A stretch of 64,000 nt of DNA from G963668655 sp963668655 (GTDB taxonomy: Bacteria; Myxococcota_A; SURF-8), in contig CAXXPQ010000004.1 in the NCBI GenBank assembly GCA_963668655.2, forward strand, positions 868,001-932,000, read 5' to 3'. This document shows positions 8,100-16,162 of the stretch, one piece after another (position 1 is the first letter of the stretch; each line of letters starts with the position of its first letter). A model generated the notes under the pieces. It was not told the origin of the DNA. It ran no database searches and was given only the letters and a program-made list of their open reading frames with translations. A program made the translations under genes and the position numbers.

Positions 8100-9430
8100 A
8101 AAACCTTCGCAAGATGATCGCCGATCTGGCCCGGTACGAGCAGGACGGGGTGGAGGTGGTGGTGGCGGGACGACTGGTTCAGATTTCCCAGGCCACCATG
8201 ACGCTGGAGGATCAGACGGATCGCCGCGCCTTCGGCGTCAGCATCCGAAACCCGCGCATGAACCGCGTCCGACTGGGGGACATCATGGAATGTCTCCTGA
8301 TCTTCAAGGACGATTCCTGGCGCGTGCAGCGTTTCAATACCCTGGTGCCCTGCATGACGCCCCAGAAGGACCACCGCACCTGGATGACACGCTGGTTCAA
8401 GCACGCCGACCAGAAGCGCAAAAACGCCGTTTTACGTGGAAACATGCTGAAGGCGTTCCGGGATTACTTTCACGGAGAGGATTTCATCGAAGTTACGACC
8501 CCGGCGCTGGTCGCCTGTCCGGGCATGGAACCGCATCTTAACGGTTTCAAGACGAACTGGAAGGGGCCGCACAGCGGATGGAATGAGGAACGCTACCTGC
8601 CGACCTCTCCGGAATTTCATCTGAAGAAAATGCTCGTACTGGGCTACGAGCGGATCTTCGAGTTCTGCAAGTCCTTCCGCAACATGGAATATTCCGCCCA
8701 CCACCAGCCCGAGTTCACCATGCTGGAATGGTATCGCTCCTACATCACCTACGAGGCGCTGATGGAGGAGGTGGAAACCCTGATCTGCCGCGTTCACCAG
8801 GAGGCCAAGGGCGGAACGGACCTGGAGTACCGGGGAAAGGTCATCGACCTGAGTCCGCCCTGGAAGCGGATCTCTCTACGCGAACTCTTCCTGAAACGTT
8901 TCAACATTCACCTGGACCGGGTGACTTCGGGCGAGCAGCTCGCCCGGGCGGCCCATGCCTCGGGCTTCGACTACGTCAAGCCGGAAGAGTCCTTCGAGGT
9001 GGTCTTCAACAAACTGTTTTTAACGGAAATCGAGCTTTCCCTGGGGTGGGACAAGCCGGTGATTCTGTACGATTATCCCATCGAACTGGCCGCGCTTTCC
9101 AGGAAAAAACCCGGAGCCACGCGTTACGCCGAACGATTCGAGGTTTATATCGGCGGTGTCGAGCTGGCCAATGCCTTCGGAGAGCTGAACAACGTCATCG
9201 AACAGGCCAAACGCTTCGAGGACTTCATCAAGGAATCGGAAGAAGAGCGTGGATTTCATTACGATATCGACCGGGAGTTCATCGAGGCGCTGAAATTCGG
9301 CATGCCTCCCGCCGCCGGAATCGCCCTGGGATTCGATCGCCTGGCCATGGTTTTCGCGGACGAGAAATCCCTGGATAACGTGGTGGTATTCCCGCATCAA
9401 TCCCCGCTGGAAGACGAAGTGAACGAATAA
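8096..9430 (+). CDS. epmA: EpmA-type class II lysyl-tRNA synthetase homologue (EF-P lysine ligase) with extra N-terminal domain
   Basis: The GTG start at 8096 overlaps the upstream stop (GTGA), with GGAG about 12 bases before it. Residues about 105-444 form the class II catalytic core typical of EpmA/GenX/PoxA, which joins beta-lysine to a conserved lysine of elongation factor P: 'GMEPHLNGF', 'PTSPEFHLKKML', 'QPEFTMLEWYRSY', 'GVELANAFGEL' and the C-terminal 'GIALGFDRLAMVF'. E. coli EpmA is about 325 residues and lacks a tRNA-binding domain. Here the first 90 residues ('VEVVVAGRLVQISQATM', 'GDIMECLLIF') look like a small OB-fold. I see no efp or epmB nearby. Full lysyl-tRNA synthetase is less likely given the 'EFTMLEWYR' signature and the length. 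Confidence 0.82.
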   Translation: MKNLRKMIADLARYEQDGVEVVVAGRLVQISQATMTLEDQTDRRAFGVSIRNPRMNRVRLGDIMECLLIFKDDSWRVQRFNTLVPCMTPQKDHRTWMTRWFKHADQKRKNAVLRGNMLKAFRDYFHGEDFIEVTTPALVACPGMEPHLNGFKTNWKGPHSGWNEERYLPTSPEFHLKKMLVLGYERIFEFCKSFRNMEYSAHHQPEFTMLEWYRSYITYEALMEEVETLICRVHQEAKGGTDLEYRGKVIDLSPPWKRISLRELFLKRFNIHLDRVTSGEQLARAAHASGFDYVKPEESFEVVFNKLFLTEIELSLGWDKPVILYDYPIELAALSRKKPGATRYAERFEVYIGGVELANAFGELNNVIEQAKRFEDFIKESEEERGFHYDIDREFIEALKFGMPPAAGIALGFDRLAMVFADEKSLDNVVVFPHQSPLEDEVNE

Positions 9431-10498
9431 ATGCCCTGGTCCGATCTGGAAAACCAAAACCGGGCCGCGGGCATCCTTCGGCGGGCGATTCAAAACGGCC
9501 GAATCAGTCACGCCTATCTTTTCGCCGGGCCGGACGGCGTGGGAAAGATGACAGCCGCCCGGCTGTTCGCCCAGGCCGTCAACTGCCTGCGCAGCGATTC
9601 CGATCCCTGCGGCATCTGCGTAAGCTGTGAGAAAATCGCCCGAAGCATGAACCCGGACGAGAGTGTGCATCCGGATATCGTCCATCTGGCGCCCGGCCGC
9701 TGGATCGGCCCCGATGGGCGCAAACAGGCCAGCCACACCATCGGAATCGACGCGGTGCGGGACATTCGCGGCAATCTGTACAACGCCCCGCTGGAAGCCC
9801 ACCGGCGGGTGGTGATCGTCCACGAGGCGGACAGCATGCAGATCGCGGCCCAGAACGCCTTTCTGAAGACTCTGGAAGAACCCATGGAGCGCTTGCGGAC
9901 GCTGTTTCTTCTGGTTTCCTCCCGCCCGGACGCGTTATTGCCCACCATCCGCTCCCGCTGCCAGCGAATCGCCTTCGGCGCCATTCCGCTTGCACGCATA
10001 AAGGAACATCTTCTTGAGGAATTCGAGCTGGATGAACGGCAGGCGGATCTCGTGGCCGCCCTGGCGGAAGGCTCCATGGACCGGGCGCGAGTTCTGGCCG
10101 ACACCGACGACCCCGATGAAATTTTCTCCGAAAGGCGGGAATGGCTGGACCTCTGGGAACGGTTCGGCGCGGGTGAATCTGACGGCTTTCCGGACCTGGT
10201 GCGGACCGGCTCCGCAAGCCGGGACAGGCTCGCCTTCGTGCTGTCGCTGATGATTTCCTTTTACCGGGACGTTCTGCTGGTTTCCTCGGGATCCGGCGGC
10301 GTTCTCTCCAATCCGGATCGGGAAGAGCAGATCCGGCGGGAGGCCGAACGTCTTTCCCCGAAATCCGTGGCATTCCTGATCGAAACGCTGCTGGAAATCC
10401 AGGACAGCCAGAACGTCTACACCCGCACGGATCTGGCGATGCAGAGCCTGCTCGTCACCTATCAGGAACAGCTTCGCTCGTCTTCGCAAACGGCGTAA
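9431..10498 (+). CDS. holB: DNA polymerase III subunit delta' (clamp-loader)
   Basis: The 355-residue product starts immediately after the preceding stop, so translation is probably coupled. It opens with 'WSDLENQNRAAGILRRAI' and has a Walker-like 'GPDGVGKMTAARLFAQ' near residue 35. A Cys cluster 'DPCGICVSCEKI' near 58-69 corresponds to the zinc-binding module. It also has 'VVIVHEADSMQIAAQNAFLKTLEEP' and the sensor/SRC-like 'TIRSRCQRIAFG'. These are the core features of HolB/DnaX-family clamp-loader subunits. The long insert between the Cys cluster and 'IGIDAVRDI' carries 'GRWIGPDGRKQ'. It is the last gene of the run starting at 4049. A weak AAGC-CTC-GCTT hairpin with T6 follows near 10515-10528. 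Confidence 0.88.
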   Translation: MPWSDLENQNRAAGILRRAIQNGRISHAYLFAGPDGVGKMTAARLFAQAVNCLRSDSDPCGICVSCEKIARSMNPDESVHPDIVHLAPGRWIGPDGRKQASHTIGIDAVRDIRGNLYNAPLEAHRRVVIVHEADSMQIAAQNAFLKTLEEPMERLRTLFLLVSSRPDALLPTIRSRCQRIAFGAIPLARIKEHLLEEFELDERQADLVAALAEGSMDRARVLADTDDPDEIFSERREWLDLWERFGAGESDGFPDLVRTGSASRDRLAFVLSLMISFYRDVLLVSSGSGGVLSNPDREEQIRREAERLSPKSVAFLIETLLEIQDSQNVYTRTDLAMQSLLVTYQEQLRSSSQTA

Positions 10499-10625
10499 AC
10501 CGTTTCCCTTCCGAAGCCTCGCTTTTTTCGCGAACCTCCGGCTTTCATGATGTATTCTCCAGCGCGCATCGCCGCTTGTTCGCATGCATTTCCGTTCACC
10601 TGCGTTCACCGGGGCTCTTTTCCGG

Positions 10626-10654
10626 TTGACAGTCCGAAAAGAAAGGCGTACACC
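10626..10654 (+). promoter_or_regulatory. Candidate promoter for the DUF6788/ABC operon
   Basis: TTGACA at 10626-10631 is followed, after 17 bases, by a weak TACACC (10649-10654, 3 of 6). Transcription would start about 10 bases before the palindrome at 10671-10690, a normal place for a repressor site. The -10 is poor. Confidence 0.4.
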
Positions 10655-10670
10655 GGAATTCAGGCTGGCT

Positions 10671-10690
10671 TGTAGAATTGCAATGCTACA
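10671..10690. promoter_or_regulatory. 20-bp near-perfect palindrome, candidate operator
   Basis: The sequence TGTAGAATTGCAATGCTACA is symmetric at 18 of 20 positions (only bases 6 and 15 fail to pair), with ATTGCAAT at the centre. It ends about 8 bases before the preferred ATG of the DUF6788-like gene at 10699 and abuts its AGGA. Position and symmetry suit a dimeric repressor such as a Fur-family (Zur-like) protein. The regulator is a guess based on the metal-binding permease downstream. Confidence 0.5.
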
Positions 10691-10698
10691 GGAAGATC

Positions 10699-11058
10699 AT
10701 GAGCACGGATCTCCGCCGACACGAGAAGCGCATCGCGGCCATCAAGCGGGAGTTGCAGAAAATCGGAGACATGCGCCCCGGCAGCCTGTCCCGACAGTTC
10801 AACACCTGCGGAAATCCCAAGTGCCGCTGCAAGGATCCCGAGGATCCCCGCCGCCACGGTCCCTATTTCCAACTGAAATACACGCGCAAGGGCAAAAGCC
10901 GCACGGAGTTCGTTCGCCGGGAACAGGTGGAGGACATTCGCCGGCAATTGTCGAACTATGCCCGTTTCCGGGATCTGACCGAGGAATGGGTGGATCTTTC
11001 CATCGAGATTGCCCGGCTGCGCAAGAAAGACGCGGCCGAAACACCCGGATCGGAGTGA
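10699..11058 (+). CDS. DUF6788-like protein with Cys-rich motif
   Basis: About 119 residues from the ATG at 10699, with AGGA five bases upstream. A TTG at 10678 would add seven residues but lies inside the palindrome. The protein is charged and helical, with the core 'GSLSRQFNTCGNPKCRCKD' then 'RHGPYFQLKYTRKGKS' and a helical tail 'VEDIRRQLSNYARFRDLT'. This matches, from memory, the DUF6788 pattern (CGxxxCxC followed by HGPY). The three clustered cysteines could bind a metal. Members are often seen near transposases, but here it sits 12 bases before an ABC transporter operon and is probably co-transcribed. A regulatory or metal-sensing role is speculative. Confidence 0.65.
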   Translation: MSTDLRRHEKRIAAIKRELQKIGDMRPGSLSRQFNTCGNPKCRCKDPEDPRRHGPYFQLKYTRKGKSRTEFVRREQVEDIRRQLSNYARFRDLTEEWVDLSIEIARLRKKDAAETPGSE

Positions 11059-11070
11059 AAGGACGGAATC

Positions 11071-11748
11071 ATGGGAGTCGATCTTTCGATTCGAAAACTG
11101 TGTAAGGGGTTCGTCACCGACGACGGCGGTCGCCAGACGGTGCTGGACGGCATCGACCTGGAGGCCGAGGCCGGCTGGACCGTGCGCCTGGAGGGGCCTT
11201 CCGGGGCGGGCAAGTCCACGTTTCTCAACCTGCTTTCGGGCCTGCTTCCGCCCGATTCCGGCGAGGTGGTGATCGGCGGAGAACCCGTGCACGCCTATTC
11301 CGAATCGCGCCGGGACCGCTTCCGCGCGGAAACGGTGGGTTACGTCTTTCAGAGTTTCAACCTGCTGTCGCCGTTGACCGTGCTGGAAAATCTGACACTT
11401 CCGGCGACGCTGGCCGGGCGAGGTCGAGCGATCGAACGCGGAGAGGCCCTGGAGGTTTTGGAGCGGCTGGGACTTGCGGGACAGGAAAACAAGCATCCCT
11501 ACCACCTGTCCGTGGGGCAGCGTCAGCGCGTGGCCGTGGCGCGGGCGCTGCTGTTGCGGCCGAAACTCCTTCTGGCCGACGAACCCACCGCCAGCCTGGA
11601 CGCCGTGTCCGGCCGAAAAGTGGCGGAAGCGCTTTTGGAAATCCGGAAGCAGGGAACCACGCTGGTCCTGGCCACCCACGATCCCATGCTGATGGATTTC
11701 AAGGCCGAGGCCCGGCTGGACCTGGGCGGAAAGGAGGCGACGCCATGA
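11071..11748 (+). CDS. ABC transporter ATP-binding protein, LolD/MacB type
   Basis: This 225-residue ATPase has Walker A 'GPSGAGKSTF' near residue 43, a Q-loop 'YVFQSFNLL', the signature 'LSVGQRQRVAVARALL' (Val in place of the first Gly of LSGGQ), Walker B 'LLLADEPTASLD' and the switch His 'LATHDP'. AAAGGA precedes the ATG. It overlaps the permease gene by four bases (ATGA), so the two form one transporter. This subtype powers periplasm-directed FtsX/MacB-like permeases rather than classical importers. The paired permease resembles the zinc-responsive MacB-like systems known from Pseudomonas (PA4064/PA4065). That comparison is from memory. Confidence 0.88.
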   Translation: MGVDLSIRKLCKGFVTDDGGRQTVLDGIDLEAEAGWTVRLEGPSGAGKSTFLNLLSGLLPPDSGEVVIGGEPVHAYSESRRDRFRAETVGYVFQSFNLLSPLTVLENLTLPATLAGRGRAIERGEALEVLERLGLAGQENKHPYHLSVGQRQRVAVARALLLRPKLLLADEPTASLDAVSGRKVAEALLEIRKQGTTLVLATHDPMLMDFKAEARLDLGGKEATP

Positions 11749-13319
11749 AGACAAGCTCTCTCTTTCTGCTGGCCTGGCGCTACCTGATGCACCGCCGCTT
11801 CGCCACCCTGGTTTCCGTGGGCGCCATCGCGCTTTCCTTGGCCTTCGTGGTGGGGCTGGGCGTGGTCAACTTTGCGGTGAAAAAAACGGCGGTGGAAAGC
11901 TCCATCCGCTATCCGCTCATCGTGGGGCCGGAAAAAGCCTCCGGCGTCCAGTTGATTCTCTCCACCGTCTTCCACATAGACAAACCCGCCGGAACGATTC
12001 CGTTTTCCGTCTACGAAAACCTGAAGGCGGATTCCCGCGTCACGGCGGCCTATCCCGTGGCCGTTGCGGACACCTATAAAAACATTCGCATTATCGGTAC
12101 GAACGCGGATTTCCTGAAGAATCTGGGCGTGGGCGTTTTCGAGGGCTCGCTGGAACTGTCGGCCATGGAAGACGCCGTTTTCGGGTTCCAGGCGGCGAAA
12201 CGCACGGGCGTGCGCCTGGGCGACCGTTTCAAGGGACAACACGGCATGGTCGGATCCGCGGGCGCTCACGAGCACGGCGAACTGGAATACCGGGTGGCGG
12301 GCGTGCTCAACCCCACCGGCGGACCGGAGGATACGGCCATCTTCACGCAGTACCAGTCCGTCTGGTTCATCCACGCCGCGCACCATCATGGCCACGGCCA
12401 CGAGCACGGGCATCATGCGGAACACGCCGAAGCCGAACACCACGCCGAGCACGGCGAGCAGGCCCATGGGGAGCACGCTCATGGGGAAGATGCTCATGGG
12501 AAAGATGCTCACGCGGAGCATGTCAAGGCCAAACACCACGCCGAGCGCGGCGACCAGGCTCACGAGGAGCACGCCAAGACCGAGCATCACGCCGAACACG
12601 GCAAGCAGGCTCACAAGAAGCACGCCGAGGCCGAACATCACACAGAGCACGGCGAGCAGGGTCACGAGCAGCACGCCGAGACCGAGCATCACACGGAACA
12701 TGCCGAGCATGCCCATGCGGAAGACGGCCACGATAAGCACGCCCATGGCGAACACGATAAATACACTCTCTCCAAAGGCCGCCTCACCGCCGTGCTCGTA
12801 CGCACCGGCAACCCGGCCTTCACCGGCATGCTGGAGCGCGAATACAGCCTGAAGGACGGCTCCCTGGCGGTGGACACGGCCCGCAGCATCCGCGAGTTCG
12901 TGGCGCACATCAACAAGGGAGAGGTTTTCATCGAGGCCGTGGGCATGGGCATGCTGCTCATCGCCCTGGCGCTGATTTTAGTGACGCTGGTCATGTCGCT
13001 GAACGAGCGCCGCAAGGAACTGGCGCTTCTGCGCTCCCTGGGCGTGGGCCGCGCCACCCTGGCCGGGGCCGTGATGCTGGAAACGCTTTTCGTCACCCTG
13101 GCCGGAGCGCTTTCCGGACTGGCGGCCGGGCACCTGCTGGCTGTCCTTTTGCGAGGCTGGATCCGCCAGGCCGTGGGCGTGGACATCGAGGCACTGGTAT
13201 TCACGCGCATGGAAGGCTTCGGCCTTTTGTCCACGCTCCTGGCGGGACAGGTGCTGGCGCTCGTCGGGCTGTTCCTCACCTACCGGATGAACCTGGTGGA
13301 GGAAACCGCCCGGGATTGA
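11745..13319 (+). CDS. FtsX/MacB-like ABC permease with very long His-rich periplasmic insert
   Basis: The 524-residue product has one membrane segment near residues 18-38, a MacB-PCD-like periplasmic region ('LIVGPEKASGVQLILSTVF', 'IRIIGTNADFL') and three C-terminal membrane segments (about 400-428, 445-475, 485-512), matching the FtsX/MacB permease fold. About 130 residues, roughly 209-338, are His/Glu/Ala/Gly-rich, with several 17-residue repeats of the type 'HHAEHGKQAHKKHAEAE'. This suggests binding of zinc or a similar metal in the periplasm. With the ATPase upstream it forms a transporter related to Zur-regulated MacB-like systems. The znu operon lies about 2.3 kb away on the other strand. 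The family call is firm, the metal role is likely, and the direction of transport is unknown. Confidence 0.85.
   Translation: MKTSSLFLLAWRYLMHRRFATLVSVGAIALSLAFVVGLGVVNFAVKKTAVESSIRYPLIVGPEKASGVQLILSTVFHIDKPAGTIPFSVYENLKADSRVTAAYPVAVADTYKNIRIIGTNADFLKNLGVGVFEGSLELSAMEDAVFGFQAAKRTGVRLGDRFKGQHGMVGSAGAHEHGELEYRVAGVLNPTGGPEDTAIFTQYQSVWFIHAAHHHGHGHEHGHHAEHAEAEHHAEHGEQAHGEHAHGEDAHGKDAHAEHVKAKHHAERGDQAHEEHAKTEHHAEHGKQAHKKHAEAEHHTEHGEQGHEQHAETEHHTEHAEHAHAEDGHDKHAHGEHDKYTLSKGRLTAVLVRTGNPAFTGMLEREYSLKDGSLAVDTARSIREFVAHINKGEVFIEAVGMGMLLIALALILVTLVMSLNERRKELALLRSLGVGRATLAGAVMLETLFVTLAGALSGLAAGHLLAVLLRGWIRQAVGVDIEALVFTRMEGFGLLSTLLAGQVLALVGLFLTYRMNLVEETARD
12417..12761 (+). repeat. Tandem 51-bp degenerate repeats coding the His-rich insert
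   Basis: Inside the permease gene, four to five imperfect 51-base units each encode about 17 residues beginning His-His-(Ala/Thr)-Glu-(His/Arg). The units differ by substitutions and the first is longer (extra HAHGEDAHGKDAH). The pattern suggests growth by slippage and later divergence. Copy number may vary between strains. Confidence 0.75.
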
Positions 13320-13486
13320 GGATTCCGGCCTCGGTTTACGGCGAGGATTCGGACTTGCATTTCCCGACGGTGGGTGTAGGATAACGGCAAACCGATGCCA
13401 GCGTCATCCGGCTGAACGAAGCGGCTTGAAGCAAACGTGGGGATCCGCCCGGGCCGGGGGACGCGCGAGAAAAGGAGGAATCCATC

Positions 13487-14794
13487 ATGGCGGAGAAGGA
13501 AAAGCGGCAGTCCTGGTCGGATCTCTGGCTGCACGAGGATTACTGGGCCATCTGGTTCGGCGCCATTCTGATTCTCGTCGTCGCTGTCGGACTGGTGGAG
13601 GCGGTGCCGAAGATCGGAAAGTGGACCGGCAATCCACTGGACGCCTTCTCCGGCGGCGTGGTTCTTTCGGTGGCCGCGCTGATGGTGGGCCTGGGGCTTT
13701 TGACCTGGATCGGCATGATCCTGATGAAGCTGGAATGGAAGGTCTATCTGGGCGGCTTCCTGTTCATTTTCCTGTTGAGCATTCTCTCCTACGTCCTCGC
13801 CAGCCAGGCCACCATGAAGGCATGGGGCGTGGGCTACGCCATCTGGGGACTGTTTCTGGGGCTGTTGATCTCCAACACGGTGGGGACGCCGGAATGGCTG
13901 CTGAAAAGCGCCCGCTCGGAGATGTTCATCAAGACCGGACTCGTGCTTTTGGGTGCGGAGATCCTGTTCTCCAAAATTCTTAAACTGGGCGGCCCCGGGT
14001 TGGTGGTCGCCTGGATCGTGACGCCAACGGTCATCATTTTCATGTGGTATTTCGGAACCCGTTTCCTGAAGATGAGTTCTAAGAAACTCACCATCATCGT
14101 GGCCGCGGCCACGTCCGTCTGCGGCGTCTCGGCCGCCATCGCCACGGCGGCGGCCTGCCGGGCGAAGAAGGAGGAACTGACCCTGGCGGTGGGTATGACC
14201 ATGATCTTCACCGTCATCATGATGATCGGCATGCCCGCCCTGGCGAAACTCATGGGTATCAGCCCGGCGGTGGGCGGCGCGTGGCTGGGCGGCACTATCG
14301 ATTCCACCGGCGCAGTGGTGGCCTCCGGAGCGCTTCTGGGCGAGAACGCGGAGAAAGTCGCCGCCGTGGTCAAAATGATCCAGAATATCCTGATCGGCTT
14401 CGTGGCTTTCGTGGTGGCGGTGGCCTGGGTGACCAAAGTGGACCGCGATCCCAACGCCCCCAAGCCCAGCTTGATGGAAGTCTGGTACCGTTTTCCGAAA
14501 TTCATTCTCGGTTTCGTGCTGGCCTCGGTGGTGTTCAGTTTCCTGCTGCTGCCGCTCCTGGGCGAAAACGACGTGGCCGCCATCCTGAAGCAGACCAAGG
14601 TTTTCCGGGGCTGGTTCTTCTGTCTGGCCTTCGTCTCCATCGGCCTGGAGTCCAATTTCAAGGAACTGGCCGGCCAGATGGTGGGCGGAAAACCCATCAT
14701 CCTGTACATCGTCGGGCAGAGTTTCAACATCGTGTTGACGCTCTTCGCCGCCTGGCTGGCCTTCGGCGGCATCCTGTTCGACAAGGTGTTTTAG
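13487..14794 (+). CDS. YeiH / UPF0324 family membrane transporter (putative sulfate exporter family)
   Basis: This 435-residue integral membrane protein has about ten hydrophobic segments and AAAGGAGG upstream of the ATG. It carries family hallmarks such as 'TSVCGVSAAIATAAACRAKKEE', 'GISPAVGGAWLGGTIDSTGA' and 'MIQNILIGFVAF', matching the YeiH/UPF0324 group often labelled putative sulfate exporters. The N-terminal 25 residues are charged and cytoplasmic. The substrate is not established for most members. The gene begins 167 bases after the permease and is followed 12 bases later by a one-helix protein that probably shares its transcript. Confidence 0.85.
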   Translation: MAEKEKRQSWSDLWLHEDYWAIWFGAILILVVAVGLVEAVPKIGKWTGNPLDAFSGGVVLSVAALMVGLGLLTWIGMILMKLEWKVYLGGFLFIFLLSILSYVLASQATMKAWGVGYAIWGLFLGLLISNTVGTPEWLLKSARSEMFIKTGLVLLGAEILFSKILKLGGPGLVVAWIVTPTVIIFMWYFGTRFLKMSSKKLTIIVAAATSVCGVSAAIATAAACRAKKEELTLAVGMTMIFTVIMMIGMPALAKLMGISPAVGGAWLGGTIDSTGAVVASGALLGENAEKVAAVVKMIQNILIGFVAFVVAVAWVTKVDRDPNAPKPSLMEVWYRFPKFILGFVLASVVFSFLLLPLLGENDVAAILKQTKVFRGWFFCLAFVSIGLESNFKELAGQMVGGKPIILYIVGQSFNIVLTLFAAWLAFGGILFDKVF

Positions 14795-14806
14795 CAGGGG
14801 CGCGAA

Positions 14807-15070
14807 ATGGGTGAAATCATGGAAGGAAACCGGAAATCCGGAGGATGGGTGGGGTTGTTCCTGGGACTCGCCGCCGTGGCCGCCTTCCTGACTTTCGCCC
14901 ACTGGATCAGTCCGGAACTTTCCGGCGCGGCCGGAGAGGTTTTTCAGAACAACATGGAACAGGAGATCGACGCCACGGCGCTGATTTACACCGACTACGG
15001 CGACGTACGCGAGTTTTTGGTGGAAGACGGGCGCTACGGAATCGAGTTGGTGCCCCTGGGGCCGTTTTAA
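14807..15070 (+). CDS. Small single-pass membrane protein
   Basis: An 87-residue product of unknown function. Residues about 13-30 form one transmembrane helix ('WVGLFLGLAAVAAFLTFA'), followed by a short acidic domain ending in 'VEDGRYGIELVPLGPF'. AGGGG lies just upstream, and an alternative ATG is at 14819. It follows the YeiH-type gene by 12 bases and probably belongs to its operon, perhaps as an accessory subunit. I recognise no family. Confidence 0.6.
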   Translation: MGEIMEGNRKSGGWVGLFLGLAAVAAFLTFAHWISPELSGAAGEVFQNNMEQEIDATALIYTDYGDVREFLVEDGRYGIELVPLGPF

Positions 15071-15087
15071 ACAGAAATCTTTCCGAA

Positions 15088-16131
15088 TCAGGCCAGCAGA
15101 ATCCGCTTTTCTCCAGGCGGATGGACTTCTCCGATGACGGTCGCGTCGGTCAGACCATCGGCATGCAAAGCCGCAACCAGGGCGTCCGCCCGCTCCGCGT
15201 CCACCGCCATGAGCAATCCCCCGGAGGTCTGCGGGTCGAGCGCCAGCCACTTGTTCACGGATATCAGGCTGGGAAGAAACGCTATGTGATCGCGCACGAA
15301 ATCCAGGTTGCGCATGCACCCGCCCGGAATTACTCCCATTTCGATCAGTTCCCGCGCCCGGGGAAGTTCCGGCAGAGCGGCCGATTCGATCCGGAAGGTC
15401 ACGGCGGAGGCATTCGCCATACGGTAGGCGTGACCCAACAGACCGAAACCCGTCACGTCGGTGCCGCCCTTGACGCCGAACTCCGTCATGCGCAAGGCGG
15501 CCTTGTCGTTCAGCGTGGTCATGGAGCGGATGGCCGGGCGAACCTCCGCCTCGTCGATCAGTTCCACCTTGAAAGCCCCCGTCAGAATGGCGGTCCCCAG
15601 CGGCTTCGACAGTACCAGCTTCTGTCCCGGACGCGCTCCGGAGTTGGTGACCAGTTTTTCCGGCTCCACCAGCCCCGTCACGGCCAGGCCGAACTTGACC
15701 GGCTCGTCGTCGATGGTGTGGCCGCCCAGGATCACCGCCCCGGCCTCCTCCACCTTCGAGATGGCCCCGCCCAGCATGTCCGGCAACGATTCCAACGGGA
15801 GGCTCTTCGAGGGCCACATCACCAGGGACAACGCAGTGATGGGCCGCCCGCCCATGGCGTAGACGTCCGAAAGGGCGTTGGCCGCCGCCACTTGGCCGAA
15901 ATCGAAGGGATCGTCCACCATGGGGGGGAAGAAATCCGTGGTCTGAATCATGTAGGAACCGTCCGGCAGGCGGAAAACCCCGGCGTCGTCGTGGGTTTCC
16001 GCGCCCACCACAATGTTCGGATGGGTAGGCAGCGGCGTTTTGGAAAGCACCCTTTCCAGGTCTTTCGGCCCCAGTTTGGCCGAGCAGCCCCCCTGCTCCA
16101 CGGTACGGCTTAAGCGGATTTTCTCGTTCAT
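15088..16131 (-). CDS. selD: Selenide, water dikinase
   Basis: SelD makes selenophosphate from selenide and ATP for selenocysteine and selenouridine synthesis. The 347-residue start at 16131 has GGAGG 7 bases upstream; the longer frame to 16287 lacks family character. The N-terminus has 'GGCSAKLGPKDLERVL' with catalytic Cys16 and Lys19, so this is a cysteine form rather than a selenoprotein. Further motifs are 'DDAGVFRL', 'TTDFFPPMVDDPFDFGQ', 'NALSDVYAMGGRP', 'GGHTIDDEPVKFGLAVTG', 'GGTDVTGFGLLGH' and 'QTSGGLLMAV'. It begins 31 bases after znuB on the same strand and is probably the last gene of the znu operon. No selenoprotein gene was recognised in the window. Confidence 0.95.
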   Translation of the reverse strand: MNEKIRLSRTVEQGGCSAKLGPKDLERVLSKTPLPTHPNIVVGAETHDDAGVFRLPDGSYMIQTTDFFPPMVDDPFDFGQVAAANALSDVYAMGGRPITALSLVMWPSKSLPLESLPDMLGGAISKVEEAGAVILGGHTIDDEPVKFGLAVTGLVEPEKLVTNSGARPGQKLVLSKPLGTAILTGAFKVELIDEAEVRPAIRSMTTLNDKAALRMTEFGVKGGTDVTGFGLLGHAYRMANASAVTFRIESAALPELPRARELIEMGVIPGGCMRNLDFVRDHIAFLPSLISVNKWLALDPQTSGGLLMAVDAERADALVAALHADGLTDATVIGEVHPPGEKRILLA

Positions 16132-16162
16132 GATCGATCCTCCGGGTTCGGTACGGGAGTAT

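Noticed and set aside
12417..12761. Possible CRISPR-like array
   Set aside because: The repeats are in-frame, degenerate and without unique spacers; they encode the His-rich insert.
12388..12852. Repetitive Thr/Arg/Pro-rich plus frame
   Set aside because: Out-of-frame reading of the His-rich repeat in the permease gene.
16080..16131. Possible selenocysteine form of SelD
   Set aside because: The catalytic position is a Cys codon and there is no in-frame TGA.
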